This document shows, piece after piece, positions 1 through 7,662 of a DNA stretch of 21,182 nt. Below the pieces are notes generated by a model. That model saw nothing but the letters and a program-made list of their open reading frames with translations, searched no databases and was not told where the DNA came from. Both the position numbers and the translations under genes were made by a program. Source of the stretch: Thermoplasmata archaeon (GTDB taxonomy: Archaea > Thermoplasmatota > Thermoplasmata > Halarchaeoplasmatales > Halarchaeoplasmataceae). Every line of letters begins with the position of its first letter. Position 1 is the first letter of the stretch. The stretch lies in the NCBI GenBank assembly GCA_019594305.1, contig JAFDTZ010000023.1, positions 1 through 21,182 of the forward strand, read 5' to 3'.

Positions 1-1
1 G

Positions 2-1156
2 TTTACTTTCGACAACCCCATAATGAGTGATGACAAAGAGATAATCAAGAAGATAGTGGAGGTTCACAACGAGATGTACGATATCGAAGGTCGACGGTAC
101 ATATTCTTAGATGAGATACAGTACGTTGAGGATTGGAGTAGGTGGGTAAAGAGTTTCTATGATAGGAACGAAGATATCAAATTTGTAGTCTCCGGTTCCT
201 CGGGCAAATTGATATATAAAAACACGTCCGAAAGCTTGACCGGGAGGATATCCTTTTTCGAAACAAGCCCCTTTTCATTCGGGGAATACTGCAAATACAA
301 CGGAGATAGGGACCTGAAAAAATTTTTGACGGATCTTGATTTTTCCCGTATGGATCTGAAACGTATCAATTCAAAGGATGTGAAGATCAAGGTGAAACAT
401 TACGAGGGGGAATTGAAGAGGCTTTTCAACGATTACATACTCTACGGTGGTATTCCCGAAACATTCCACAAGGATCCACACAAGGCCTATAAGTGGTTGA
501 AGGAGGACTATGTAGGCCTTGTCTTTTACCGTGATCTCATGGAACTATTCGATATAAGGGATACAAGGATGCTGGAGGAACTGTTCTACTATATCGCAAA
601 TACCCACGGACAGAGGGCGAATTACTCCAAGATAGGCGATATGCTAGACTGCAGGGTGGAAACGGTAAAGACCTACCTAGGCTATCTCGAGATAGCGAGG
701 TTAGTAAATATCGTGGAGTATTACTCGAAGAGCCCGAAGAGAAGCAAAAGATCTGAAAAAAAATTATTCGTATCCGATAGTGGGATACTCAACGCCGTCC
801 GAGGGGTGGGTAAGAACATCCTTACTGACAGGAAGAAGATCGGGTCAATCGTAGAAGGTATCGTGTGTTCCAACATCGTTTCCGAAAGATCGGCAGTGTT
901 TCCCAAGAACGTATTTTACTGGAGGTCGGTATACGAACTTGATTTTGTGATAAAGAAAGGCGATGATCTTATACCTATGGAAGTAAAATATACGTCAAAG
1001 ATTCGGGACGGCGATCTAAAGGGTCTGTTGAGTTTTATGGACAAATACATCGTGGATGAGGGGATAGTACTTACCAAGGAAAGTTACGAGACGAAAAAGA
1101 TCGACGGAAAGAAGATATGGTTTGTTCCCGTGTGGGTTTTCCTGCTGAAATACTGA
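2..1156 (+). CDS. AAA-type ATPase with DUF4143 C-terminal region, 5'-truncated by window edge
   Basis: The reading frame is open to the first bases of the window, so the ATG at 23 is probably internal and the Walker A part lies upstream. Seen: a Walker B strand YIFLDEIQ (about 95-121), then W..WVKSFYD, the sensor-like strand FVVSGSSGKL and SLTGRISFFETSPFSFGEY, which is the usual order in the AAA_14/DUF4143 family. The C-terminal third has E-x10-ELDFV and PMEVKY (about 925-990), resembling a PD-(D/E)xK nuclease-like core. Members of this family are widespread in archaea and bacteria, often as scattered paralogues, and their cellular role is poorly known. It stands alone here, with no partner gene on the same strand. 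Family assignment is firm; function is not. Confidence 0.85.
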   Translation, partial: FTFDNPIMSDDKEIIKKIVEVHNEMYDIEGRRYIFLDEIQYVEDWSRWVKSFYDRNEDIKFVVSGSSGKLIYKNTSESLTGRISFFETSPFSFGEYCKYNGDRDLKKFLTDLDFSRMDLKRINSKDVKIKVKHYEGELKRLFNDYILYGGIPETFHKDPHKAYKWLKEDYVGLVFYRDLMELFDIRDTRMLEELFYYIANTHGQRANYSKIGDMLDCRVETVKTYLGYLEIARLVNIVEYYSKSPKRSKRSEKKLFVSDSGILNAVRGVGKNILTDRKKIGSIVEGIVCSNIVSERSAVFPKNVFYWRSVYELDFVIKKGDDLIPMEVKYTSKIRDGDLKGLLSFMDKYIVDEGIVLTKESYETKKIDGKKIWFVPVWVFLLKY

Positions 1157-1169
1157 TCTACGGATGTTT

Positions 1170-1200
1170 CTAACCACCATAGGTTAGCCACGTTTTTGGC
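1170..1200 (+). terminator. Small inverted repeats after the DUF4143 gene
   Basis: CTAACC (1170-1175) and GGTTAG (1182-1187) form a 6-bp stem with a 6-nt loop. A second stem, GCCA/TGGC, encloses a short T run (1193-1197). The position 14 bp after the stop at 1156 fits 3' end formation, but the T tract is short, so the call is weak. Confidence 0.3.
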
Positions 1201-1299
1201 GGACACTTCTTTAAATGGGTTTTACCCTGTCAGGTGATGGGGGTCGTAGCCAAATACATGAATATGCCAGTAAGCCGGGTCTATGGTGTTTCAACATTC
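1183..1299 (+). pseudogene. NuoE/HymA-like [2Fe-2S] subunit remnant (N-terminal part)
   Basis: A plus-strand frame with no credible start encodes LPCQ followed by VMGVVAKYMNMPVSRVYG and VSTF (1222-1299). This matches the hallmark N-terminal helix of NuoE, the 24-kDa/thioredoxin-like [2Fe-2S] subunit of NADH dehydrogenases and bifurcating hydrogenases or formate dehydrogenases: LPxxxxxxxAxxLxIPxSRVYGVATF. The similarity stops at about 1299, exactly where the oppositely oriented MFS gene ends (stop at 1291-1293). The iron-sulfur cysteines expected downstream are absent. Just upstream, another frame reads NGFYP (1214-1228), reminiscent of the preceding YGYLP of the family, which would imply a frameshift. 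I read it as a decayed fragment left by rearrangement. A chance match is unlikely given the length and order of conserved positions. Confidence 0.6.
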
Positions 1300-2556
1300 C
1301 GTAGCTCTGCAGATACCCAGCATCCATCTGTACCCGAACAGACCAATAAGTGCGATTGCAGATATACAAAAGATACCGATTTCGTAGGAGCCGGTTAAGG
1401 CAACCACCACACCAACGGATACCGGTCCGAGAACACCAACCGTGTTGGCTATACCGTTCATCAATCCGGTGGCAGAGCCCAGTTCTTTTGTATCAACCGT
1501 ATTTTGTAGCTTGGTGAAGAATAAAGGCGGAGAAAGCTGGCCGAAAAAGAACACCAATGTTAGCATGAACACCGCCATCCATATTCCGGATATAGGAGAG
1601 AAGGCCAGAATTACAACCATTATGCTGGTGGTAAACAGTGAAAACGTGATCACCTGGCTGGGGTTTCCCCTTACATTGCTTATCCAGGTACCGATGAGTA
1701 AACCAAAGATACAACCGATGTACGGTATGGCCGCTACATAGGGCATATTTCCAAGACTGATGCCTGTAGTTTCCTCCAGATAAGTTGGTAACCACAAAGT
1801 GGTACCCCAATAAACGGTGTTAACCGTGGTGAACCCCACCACTATCAATCTGAATTCCGGGTCTGCCAGGAGCGTTTTGAAGGCTTTTTTGATATCGATG
1901 TCCCTGTTCCTGGGTATCCGTGATATGTTTTTGTCAAATGGTACGTCTTCGATAAAGAACAAGATCGGTATGGCCAGGATAAAACCGATCAACGCTACCG
2001 CGTAGAAGGAATATTGCCAGCTATAGGCATGGATTATGGGGCCCATCAATATGGGAGAAAGTGCAACCCCGATGGGGGCGCCCAACATGAAGATGGCATT
2101 TGCTTTTCCTCTATCCTGCGTACCGTACCAACCGGCGATGACCTTGGCGGAAAGAGGAAAAAGGATACCCTGGGTCAAGCCTAAAAGTAACCTGGAAGCC
2201 AGGAACAGCGAATAAATATGACCAAAATAACCGCCCAAAAAGACTGCGAATGAACAGCCTACCATTGAACAGAAAAGAACTATCTTTGAGCCGTACCTGT
2301 CTATATTGGGACTAAGTATTATGTTCGAGAAGCCGTAACTGACCAGAAATATGCCCATGAGGATACCGCCCAAGAAACCGGTATCGGCCTGCGACCACAC
2401 CAGGTCGTCGCCTATAGCTCTCAGGGCCACCGAAGTACTCAACCGTCCCATGAAGGCTATCATTATGGTGGCAAATAACAATAGTAAAATGACCCAGCGG
2501 TACTCGGAGGAAAGTCCTTTGATCTTTAATTTGGAGTTCATGCCGGTGTGTTTCAC
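1291..2556 (-). CDS. MFS transporter, anion:cation symporter-like
   Basis: A 421-residue polytopic protein with about 12 hydrophobic helices, the normal size for the major facilitator superfamily. The N-half contains the loop 2-3 region NIDRYGSK and the stretch RLLLGLTQGILFPLSAKVIA followed by WYGTQDRGKANAIF and GAPIGVALSPI. This closely follows the ACS family (hexuronate, glucarate and tartrate-type organic anion transporters). The substrate cannot be read from sequence. The ATG at 2556 overlaps the stop of the upstream HD gene as ATGA, so translational coupling is expected; a second Met six codons in (MNSKLK) has no better ribosome binding site. The last codons overlap the end of the NuoE-like remnant on the other strand. 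Confidence 0.88.
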   Translation of the reverse strand: MKHTGMNSKLKIKGLSSEYRWVILLLLFATIMIAFMGRLSTSVALRAIGDDLVWSQADTGFLGGILMGIFLVSYGFSNIILSPNIDRYGSKIVLFCSMVGCSFAVFLGGYFGHIYSLFLASRLLLGLTQGILFPLSAKVIAGWYGTQDRGKANAIFMLGAPIGVALSPILMGPIIHAYSWQYSFYAVALIGFILAIPILFFIEDVPFDKNISRIPRNRDIDIKKAFKTLLADPEFRLIVVGFTTVNTVYWGTTLWLPTYLEETTGISLGNMPYVAAIPYIGCIFGLLIGTWISNVRGNPSQVITFSLFTTSIMVVILAFSPISGIWMAVFMLTLVFFFGQLSPPLFFTKLQNTVDTKELGSATGLMNGIANTVGVLGPVSVGVVVALTGSYEIGIFCISAIALIGLFGYRWMLGICRATEC

Positions 2557-3107
2557 AGCCCCAACTCTTGGTGTATTTCCTGAAGCGCGTCGAGCGATAT
2601 GGTCAGGAACTTCTCACGGTCAATACCCAATTCCTTGCAGTACATTATACGATCGCGGTCGATATTCTTGGCAAATGAGGAGTCATCGAACTTCTTGATC
2701 ACGGATTCCGGTCTGGCCTCTTCCAGCTTACGGTTGGGCATCACTAATGCCGTTGCGATAACGAGACCGGAGGCGGCGTCGGCCGCGATAAGCGCATGTT
2801 CCATCGGTTTCTCGGGTGCCACACCGGTATGCTCGAAGTTATGGGATTTTACCGCCCGGATAATGTTATCGGGCACCTTGCCTTCTAACATCTCTGCGGA
2901 CACCAAGGCGTGTTCCTCCGGGCGGTCCTGGGTCTTTTCGTAGTCCACATCGTGAACCAATCCGAGCAATTCCCATTCGTTCTCGTTCACTTCGAGTTCC
3001 CGTGCCAATCTCTTCAAAATAGCGGCGACTGCAAGCATATGTTTTTGTAAATTTTTGTTCTTTACGTTTTCTTCTACCAGGGCTACGACTTCTTCTCCGG
3101 TGATCAT
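2553..3107 (-). CDS. HD-domain phosphohydrolase-like protein
   Basis: A 184-residue single-domain protein. Metal-ligand motif candidates in order: H23 (HMLAVAAI), H52-D53 (LVHDVDYE), H66, H89, H93 and D110 (ALIAADAASGL). This is the small HD(IG)-type hydrolase pattern found beside many archaeal and bacterial metabolic genes; such proteins cleave phosphoesters of nucleotides or signalling molecules, and the substrate is unknown here. It is the first gene of a two-gene minus-strand unit: its TGA overlaps the ATG of the MFS transporter, suggesting joint expression. The start at 3107 is the first Met of the frame. The leader on the minus strand contains A/T-rich stretches (3127-3145) that could serve as a TATA element, but no clear ribosome binding site is seen. 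Confidence 0.85.
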   Translation of the reverse strand: MITGEEVVALVEENVKNKNLQKHMLAVAAILKRLARELEVNENEWELLGLVHDVDYEKTQDRPEEHALVSAEMLEGKVPDNIIRAVKSHNFEHTGVAPEKPMEHALIAADAASGLVIATALVMPNRKLEEARPESVIKKFDDSSFAKNIDRDRIMYCKELGIDREKFLTISLDALQEIHQELGL

Positions 3108-3235
3108 GGTGCTCGTAATGGCTATGTATAGTATGAATAAAATACTTGCGGGTTAGGACGTAATAAGTTCCGTGTATGTTTAGCTAGTGTAAAACCAAAA
3201 GATAGAAAAACCCCATTGAACCTTCGGCAAGCCGT

Positions 3236-3946
3236 ATGGACAGCGTTAAAAAGTTCCTATCACTAGATCCTCTGAAAAATGCATACCAAATAGCCATGAT
3301 GGACCAGGACGAAGTACGGATAATTGCGGATGACGATCCAAGAAATGTCGTTCTCGTAAGGGAAGGAACCATCACCATGAGGGGCGGAGATGGTTTGACG
3401 GCACTCATCCAGAAAATCCAACCCGGCACGTACAGGTTCCATTCGGTGGATACCGAATCCTTTGACGCGGTGAAGGGGTGCCTGGAGGACGTAGACGACC
3501 GTCCTACGTGGATACTGAAAAGACCGCCGGAAAGGATAGGCAAGCCCGAGATACCGGCCTCCCCTTTGACGGATGACGACGCCCTGGAGATAAGCAAGTA
3601 CTGGGGAAGAAGCCACATGGATTCCCAAGAGTACATAAGTAAACGGATAAGGGAAGCTCCGGCCTACGGGATACGGAAGGATGGCGAACTTGTTGCTTGG
3701 AGCCTTACCCATCGTGTAACCGAAGACGCCATGATGCTGGGTTTTCTTCACGTCAAGGAACCGTGGCGGAGACAGGGGCTCGCTAGGGCCGTGACGGAGA
3801 CCCTGTGTCAGCATGCTCTAGAAATGGGACTGACCCCTGTGGTGGACATATATCACGACAACGAAGCTTCTTTTTTATTGGCCAAATCCATGGGATTCGA
3901 AGTGATCGGTGAGAATCACTGGTTCTCGGGACATATACCGGGATAG
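3236..3946 (+). CDS. GNAT-family N-acetyltransferase (FR47/glycine N-acyltransferase-like)
   Basis: A 236-residue protein. The C-terminal half (about 110-228) is a GNAT fold: strand LGFLHVKEP, the acetyl-CoA pyrophosphate loop WRRQGLARAV (R178-Q-G-L-A), and the closing motif NEASFLLAKSMGF. The first about 105 residues look like the degenerate N-terminal lobe seen in double-GNAT or glycine N-acyltransferase-like proteins. The acceptor substrate is unknown. The start at 3236 is the first ATG; about 26-30 bases before it lies an A-rich element (around 3197-3211) consistent with a leaderless transcript. It is divergent from the HD gene and ends 52 bp before aIF5B, which has its own promoter. Confidence 0.85.
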   Translation: MDSVKKFLSLDPLKNAYQIAMMDQDEVRIIADDDPRNVVLVREGTITMRGGDGLTALIQKIQPGTYRFHSVDTESFDAVKGCLEDVDDRPTWILKRPPERIGKPEIPASPLTDDDALEISKYWGRSHMDSQEYISKRIREAPAYGIRKDGELVAWSLTHRVTEDAMMLGFLHVKEPWRRQGLARAVTETLCQHALEMGLTPVVDIYHDNEASFLLAKSMGFEVIGENHWFSGHIPG

Positions 3947-3963
3947 AGTCTTTGAAATGAGAA

Positions 3964-3976
3964 AACTAATAAATAC
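3964..3976 (+). promoter_or_regulatory. TATA box of the aIF5B gene
   Basis: The A/T-rich element AACTAATAAATACC is centred about 27 bases before the ATG at 3999. That is the archaeal TATA-to-start distance, so the transcript would begin at or within a few bases of the start codon (leaderless). No ribosome binding site is seen before the ATG, which agrees. Confidence 0.6.
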
Positions 3977-3998
3977 CACATCACCATGACCGGATATC

Positions 3999-5747
3999 AT
4001 GTACACCCGTCAACCCATAGTCAGTGTACTGGGTCATGTGGACCACGGTAAGACCACGTTTCTGGACAGGATCAGAGGAGGTACTGTGGCCGACAGGGAA
4101 GCGGGTAAGATAACCCAGCACATAGGTGCCACCGAGGTTCCCGTTGACGTACTTAAAGCCGCATGTTCCGACCTCGGATGCAACCTCACCTTCAAACTTC
4201 CCGGGTTGCTCTTCATAGATACTCCCGGTCATCATTCCTTCATGACACTCCGTTCAAGGGGAGGTGCCCTTGCGGATATGGCGGTGGTGATAGTAGATAT
4301 AAAGGAGGGTTTCAAGCCCCAGACCCTGGAATCTTTAGAGATACTTCGAAGGGAAAAAACACCATTCATCGTAGGCGCCAATAAAGTTGATCGGATAGCC
4401 GGCTGGAACTCACAAAATAAACCCTTTGTTAAAAGTTTCCAAGAACAGACGGAAAGTGCCAGAAACAGGATGACGGATGCTCTCTACCAGTTGATCGGAT
4501 TCTTTTACGATAACGGATTCTCTGCGGATAGGTACGACAACATATCTGATTTTACCAGAAATGTAGCTATCGTTCCTATGAGTGCAAAAACAGGGGAAGG
4601 TATAGAGGATATGTTGCTTACCCTTATCGGCCTGGCCCAGACTTACCTGAAGGGCGAGTTAGCGGTAGAGGAAGGTGAGGGAGAGGGTACCATATTGGAG
4701 GTAAAGGAGGTGGTGGGACTTGGCACCACCCTGGATACTATCGTATATGAGGGAATATTCCGAAAGGGGGATGAGGTGGTGATCGGAACCCATGATCTGC
4801 CATTGATAACCAGAGTTAAATCGCTGCTGAAGCCCAAACCGCTTGACGAGATAAGGGACCCTAGGGAGCGTTTCGACGAGGTAAAGGAGGTATATGCCGC
4901 CGCCGGAATAAAGGTAGTAACTCCCGAGGCGGAAGGAGTCATGGCCGGAGCCCCGATAAAAGTTATAGGAAGTAGAGACAGAGCTGAACTCATAGAAGCC
5001 GTAATGGAGGAAAGTCATCCCAGCATAGAAACGGAAGAACTCGGGGTGATAATTCGGGCAGATGCAATAGGGTCAATAGAAGGGTTAGCATCCGAACTCA
5101 AAGATCGTAACATACCTATTAGTAGTGCAAAGATCGGAGATGTTGCTCAGAAGGATATCATCGAGGCCGCCACTTTGAACGACCCTCTTTACCGAGTGGT
5201 ACTAGCATTCAATGTAAACCTACTGCCAGACGCAGAAGAATATCTCGAAAAAACAGAAGTAACAGTTTTTAGAAGAGAAGTAGTGTATCAACTTGTGGAG
5301 GATTACGAAGATTGGATAAAGGAAAAAAAGACAGAATTGGAGGATATGCGCAGGGATAAGATAATACATCCTGGTAAATTACGCATATTAGAAGACAAAA
5401 TATTCCGATTGAGCAAGCCCGCAATAGTTGGTGTCAGGGTGCTCGGAGGTAGGATAGAGGCAGATCAACAACTAATGAAAAAAGATGGCCGCGTGGTAGG
5501 TAGCATCAAGAGCATACGCAGTGGCGATAAGAGCATGGACAAGGCGGAGCAGGGTGAAGAGGTCGCCGTTGCCATCAGCGGCGTAACCGTGGGCAGGCAG
5601 ATAAAAGGCGGAGAGGACCTGTACATCAATATACCGGAAGGAGACGCGAGAAAATTACGCGGTATAAAGTTAAACTTCGATGAGAATCAAATTTTAGACG
5701 AGGTGCGGGAGATAAAGAAGGAAGAAAAACCTTTCTGGGGTATGTAA
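3999..5747 (+). CDS. infB: Archaeal translation initiation factor aIF5B (IF2-like GTPase)
   Basis: A 582-residue GTPase that promotes subunit joining and initiator tRNA positioning at the ribosome. G-motifs are all present: G1 GHVDHGKT (12-19), switch I QHIGAT (40-45), G3 DTPGH (74-78), G4 NKVD (128-131), G5 SAKTGEG (195-201). The G domain is followed by the beta-barrel region (VEEGEGEGTILEVKEV, then GTTLDTIVYEG), the IF2-like domain III (about 335-435), and the C-terminal barrel ending in IRSGDKSMDKAEQGEEVAVA. Length is typical for the archaeal factor, which lacks the long eukaryotic N-terminus. No intein interrupts the G1 or G3 motifs. The stop lies 3 bp from the convergent stop of the HTH-CBS gene. 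Confidence 0.97.
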   Translation: MYTRQPIVSVLGHVDHGKTTFLDRIRGGTVADREAGKITQHIGATEVPVDVLKAACSDLGCNLTFKLPGLLFIDTPGHHSFMTLRSRGGALADMAVVIVDIKEGFKPQTLESLEILRREKTPFIVGANKVDRIAGWNSQNKPFVKSFQEQTESARNRMTDALYQLIGFFYDNGFSADRYDNISDFTRNVAIVPMSAKTGEGIEDMLLTLIGLAQTYLKGELAVEEGEGEGTILEVKEVVGLGTTLDTIVYEGIFRKGDEVVIGTHDLPLITRVKSLLKPKPLDEIRDPRERFDEVKEVYAAAGIKVVTPEAEGVMAGAPIKVIGSRDRAELIEAVMEESHPSIETEELGVIIRADAIGSIEGLASELKDRNIPISSAKIGDVAQKDIIEAATLNDPLYRVVLAFNVNLLPDAEEYLEKTEVTVFRREVVYQLVEDYEDWIKEKKTELEDMRRDKIIHPGKLRILEDKIFRLSKPAIVGVRVLGGRIEADQQLMKKDGRVVGSIKSIRSGDKSMDKAEQGEEVAVAISGVTVGRQIKGGEDLYINIPEGDARKLRGIKLNFDENQILDEVREIKKEEKPFWGM

Positions 5748-5750
5748 AGA

Positions 5751-6308
5751 CTATCTATTGTCCAGTATCTCTTCCAGGAGGTTCGCCTTGGTTATTATAC
5801 CTTTTATATTTCCGTCAACGGTGGTCAGCACCGAAGGATAGTACAACAATAGTTCTCTAACAAGCTCTATGCTTGACGTTGCGGGTATGATAGGAAATGG
5901 ATCTTCCATTATTTCACGGACCGTCCATTCCCTATCCAGCTTGTCGAAGCGGTTGAGCAAGCACCTTTCCGTCAAGCCACCCATGACTATGTCGTTTTGA
6001 ATTACCGGCAGCTGCGATACTGCGTTATCCTTCATCAACTTAAGTGCCGTCCCTACTTTGTCTTCCGGGTCTATATGTATTACATCGGTGGTGTGTATAT
6101 CCCCGGCACAGAGTCCGCTACCGCGACTCCGGATAACGTTATCAAGGGCATCCAGTATCGCCTTTCCCTTGTCATAGGAGGGCGTGGCACTACCACATTC
6201 TATCTTAGCTATCAATGATTGACTCACATCGGCCATCTTGGCCAGCTCCGCCTGGGTGAGTGATAGATTCTTGCGAATCTTTCTTACATCTTTTAGATCT
6301 CTTAACAT
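5751..6308 (-). CDS. HTH (XRE-type) transcriptional regulator with two CBS domains
   Basis: 185 residues when started at the Met at 6308. Residues about 7-60 form an XRE-type helix-turn-helix (LTQAELAKMADVSQSLIAKI), followed by two CBS motifs: about 70-125 (TTDVIHIDPEDKVGTALKLM) and about 131-183 (PFPIIPATSSIELVREL). Archaeal proteins of this HTH-CBS layout are thought to sense adenosyl ligands such as AMP, ATP or SAM. It is divergent from S-adenosylmethionine synthetase, which makes SAM an attractive, untested ligand. A Met four codons upstream (6320) is less likely, because the TATA box would then lie only about 15 bases away instead of about 27. Confidence 0.85.
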   Translation of the reverse strand: MLRDLKDVRKIRKNLSLTQAELAKMADVSQSLIAKIECGSATPSYDKGKAILDALDNVIRSRGSGLCAGDIHTTDVIHIDPEDKVGTALKLMKDNAVSQLPVIQNDIVMGGLTERCLLNRFDKLDREWTVREIMEDPFPIIPATSSIELVRELLLYYPSVLTTVDGNIKGIITKANLLEEILDNR

Positions 6309-6328
6309 GATAGTCCACATAGCTTACA

Positions 6329-6342
6329 AGTATATATCTTTT
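6329..6342 (-). promoter_or_regulatory. TATA box of the HTH-CBS gene
   Basis: Read on the minus strand the element is AAAAGATATATACT. Its centre is about 27 bases from the ATG at 6308, giving a leaderless transcript. This spacing is the reason for choosing 6308 over 6320 as the start codon. Confidence 0.6.
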
Positions 6343-6358
6343 ATTCCGATAGGAATAA
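6341..6358. promoter_or_regulatory. 18-bp palindrome, probable operator
   Basis: TTATTCCGATAGGAATAA has perfect 7-bp arms (TTATTCC/GGAATAA) around a 4-bp centre. It abuts and slightly overlaps the upstream edge of the HTH-CBS TATA box, where transcription factor B would contact the promoter. A dimeric HTH protein bound there would block transcription. Autoregulation by the adjacent HTH-CBS protein, perhaps also affecting the divergent SAM synthetase gene, is an inference. Confidence 0.5.
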
Positions 6359-6369
6359 TAGCGACAACA

Positions 6370-6382
6370 AACTATTAATAAC
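6370..6382 (+). promoter_or_regulatory. TATA-like element for the SAM synthetase gene
   Basis: ACTATTAATAACC on the plus strand is the best A/T-rich element upstream of the gene. A start about 25 bases downstream, near 6400, would leave a leader of about 60 nt containing the ribosome binding site at 6450-6454. Confidence 0.4.
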
Positions 6383-6462
6383 CTTCACTCTTCACCATCG
6401 TGTCGTCCTTTTCGGATGTACACTATTGACCAGTGTTTGGTCGTTTTAAAGGAGATGTTCAC

Positions 6463-7662
6463 ATGACGAAAAACATAGCAGCGGAAGTAATTCACGAAAC
6501 GCCTATCGAAAAACAGCATATCGAGATAGTCGAAAGAAAGGGTATAGGACACCCGGACAGTTTAGCAGATGGTATCGCCGAGGAAGTCAGCAGGAATCTG
6601 TGCAGAATGTACATAAAGGAATTCGATAGGATCCTTCACCATAATACCGATGAGGTACAGATAGTCGGTGGTCAGTCGGAGCCGGAATTCGGTGGTGGAA
6701 TGGTTCTCGAACCCATGTTTATATTGCTTGTGGGAAGGGCCGTGACCCGTGTAGGCGATAAGAGACTGCCCTTTAGAACGACGGCATTGAGAACTGCGGA
6801 CGATTATTTAAAGGATAATTGCCCGCACCTCGATCCCGATAATAACGTGTCATTCGATTGCCGAATAGGCCAGGGTTCCATAGACCTGAGGGAGGTATAT
6901 GACACCAGGAATAGGCTGGCCAACGATACTTCATTCGGAGTATCCTTCGCACCTTTGAGCGAAACGGAATCATCCGCCCTTGAAGTGGAGAGATTCATCA
7001 ATGGTCCTTTGAAGAAAGACCTCCCCGAGGTAGGGCAGGATGTAAAGGTCATGGCTACTCGTATCGAGAATGAGATAGACCTAACCATAGCAGCCGCTAT
7101 CGTAGATACACTAACACCCGATGCCGATCATTACATCAGTGTCATTGAGGAATTAAAGGATCGGGTAGGCGATTATGTGATATCCCATACGGACAGGGAT
7201 GTAAAGGTGATGGTAAATACTGCGGATGATTATGAAAGAGGAGTATACTACCTCACGGTAACCGGGTTGTCCATGGAGAACGGCGACGACGGTTCAGTGG
7301 GCAGGGGTAACCGGGCCAACGGCCTGATAACACCTTTCAGACCCATGAGTATGGAAGCCGCCGCGGGTAAAAATCCCGTTACCCACGTAGGTAAGATATA
7401 CAACATAGCCGCCAATCAAATAGCCCACAAGATATACGACGAGCTACAGGACGACATACATGACGTATTTGTCAGATTGGTATCTCAGATAGGCAAGCCT
7501 ATAAGCGAGCCCCAGGCAGCAAGTGTGCAGTTGGTCGTTCCTAAAGAAAATAAGAATTATTCATCTAACCTGAAGACAGCGGAGGTAATAACCGAAGAGG
7601 CCTTGGATAATCTAGACAGGATAACCGAAAGCGTGCTTAAAGATGAGATAACCGTCTTTTAA
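6463..7662 (+). CDS. mat: S-adenosylmethionine synthetase, archaeal type
   Basis: 399 residues, the usual length of the archaeal methionine adenosyltransferase, which makes SAM from ATP and methionine. Conserved stretches are IEIVERKGIGHPDSLADGIA (21-40), VGGQSEPEFGGG (68-79), and later GSVGRGNRANGLITPFRPMS with the following HVGKIYN. This family is only distantly related to bacterial MetK. The start is the ATG at 6463, preceded by AAAGGAG (about 6448-6454) at a spacing of 8; an in-frame GTG at 6433 has no such site. The stop TAA (7660-7662) shares the palindrome TTAA with the convergent stop of the M20 gene, so the two genes overlap by 4 bp. Confidence 0.96.
   Translation: MTKNIAAEVIHETPIEKQHIEIVERKGIGHPDSLADGIAEEVSRNLCRMYIKEFDRILHHNTDEVQIVGGQSEPEFGGGMVLEPMFILLVGRAVTRVGDKRLPFRTTALRTADDYLKDNCPHLDPDNNVSFDCRIGQGSIDLREVYDTRNRLANDTSFGVSFAPLSETESSALEVERFINGPLKKDLPEVGQDVKVMATRIENEIDLTIAAAIVDTLTPDADHYISVIEELKDRVGDYVISHTDRDVKVMVNTADDYERGVYYLTVTGLSMENGDDGSVGRGNRANGLITPFRPMSMEAAAGKNPVTHVGKIYNIAANQIAHKIYDELQDDIHDVFVRLVSQIGKPISEPQAASVQLVVPKENKNYSSNLKTAEVITEEALDNLDRITESVLKDEITVF

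Noticed and set aside
3999..5747. Intein in aIF5B
   Set aside because: All GTPase motifs are contiguous and the length is normal.
6433..6462. GTG start adding ten residues to SAM synthetase
   Set aside because: The ATG at 6463 follows AAAGGAG at ideal spacing, and family members begin near this point.
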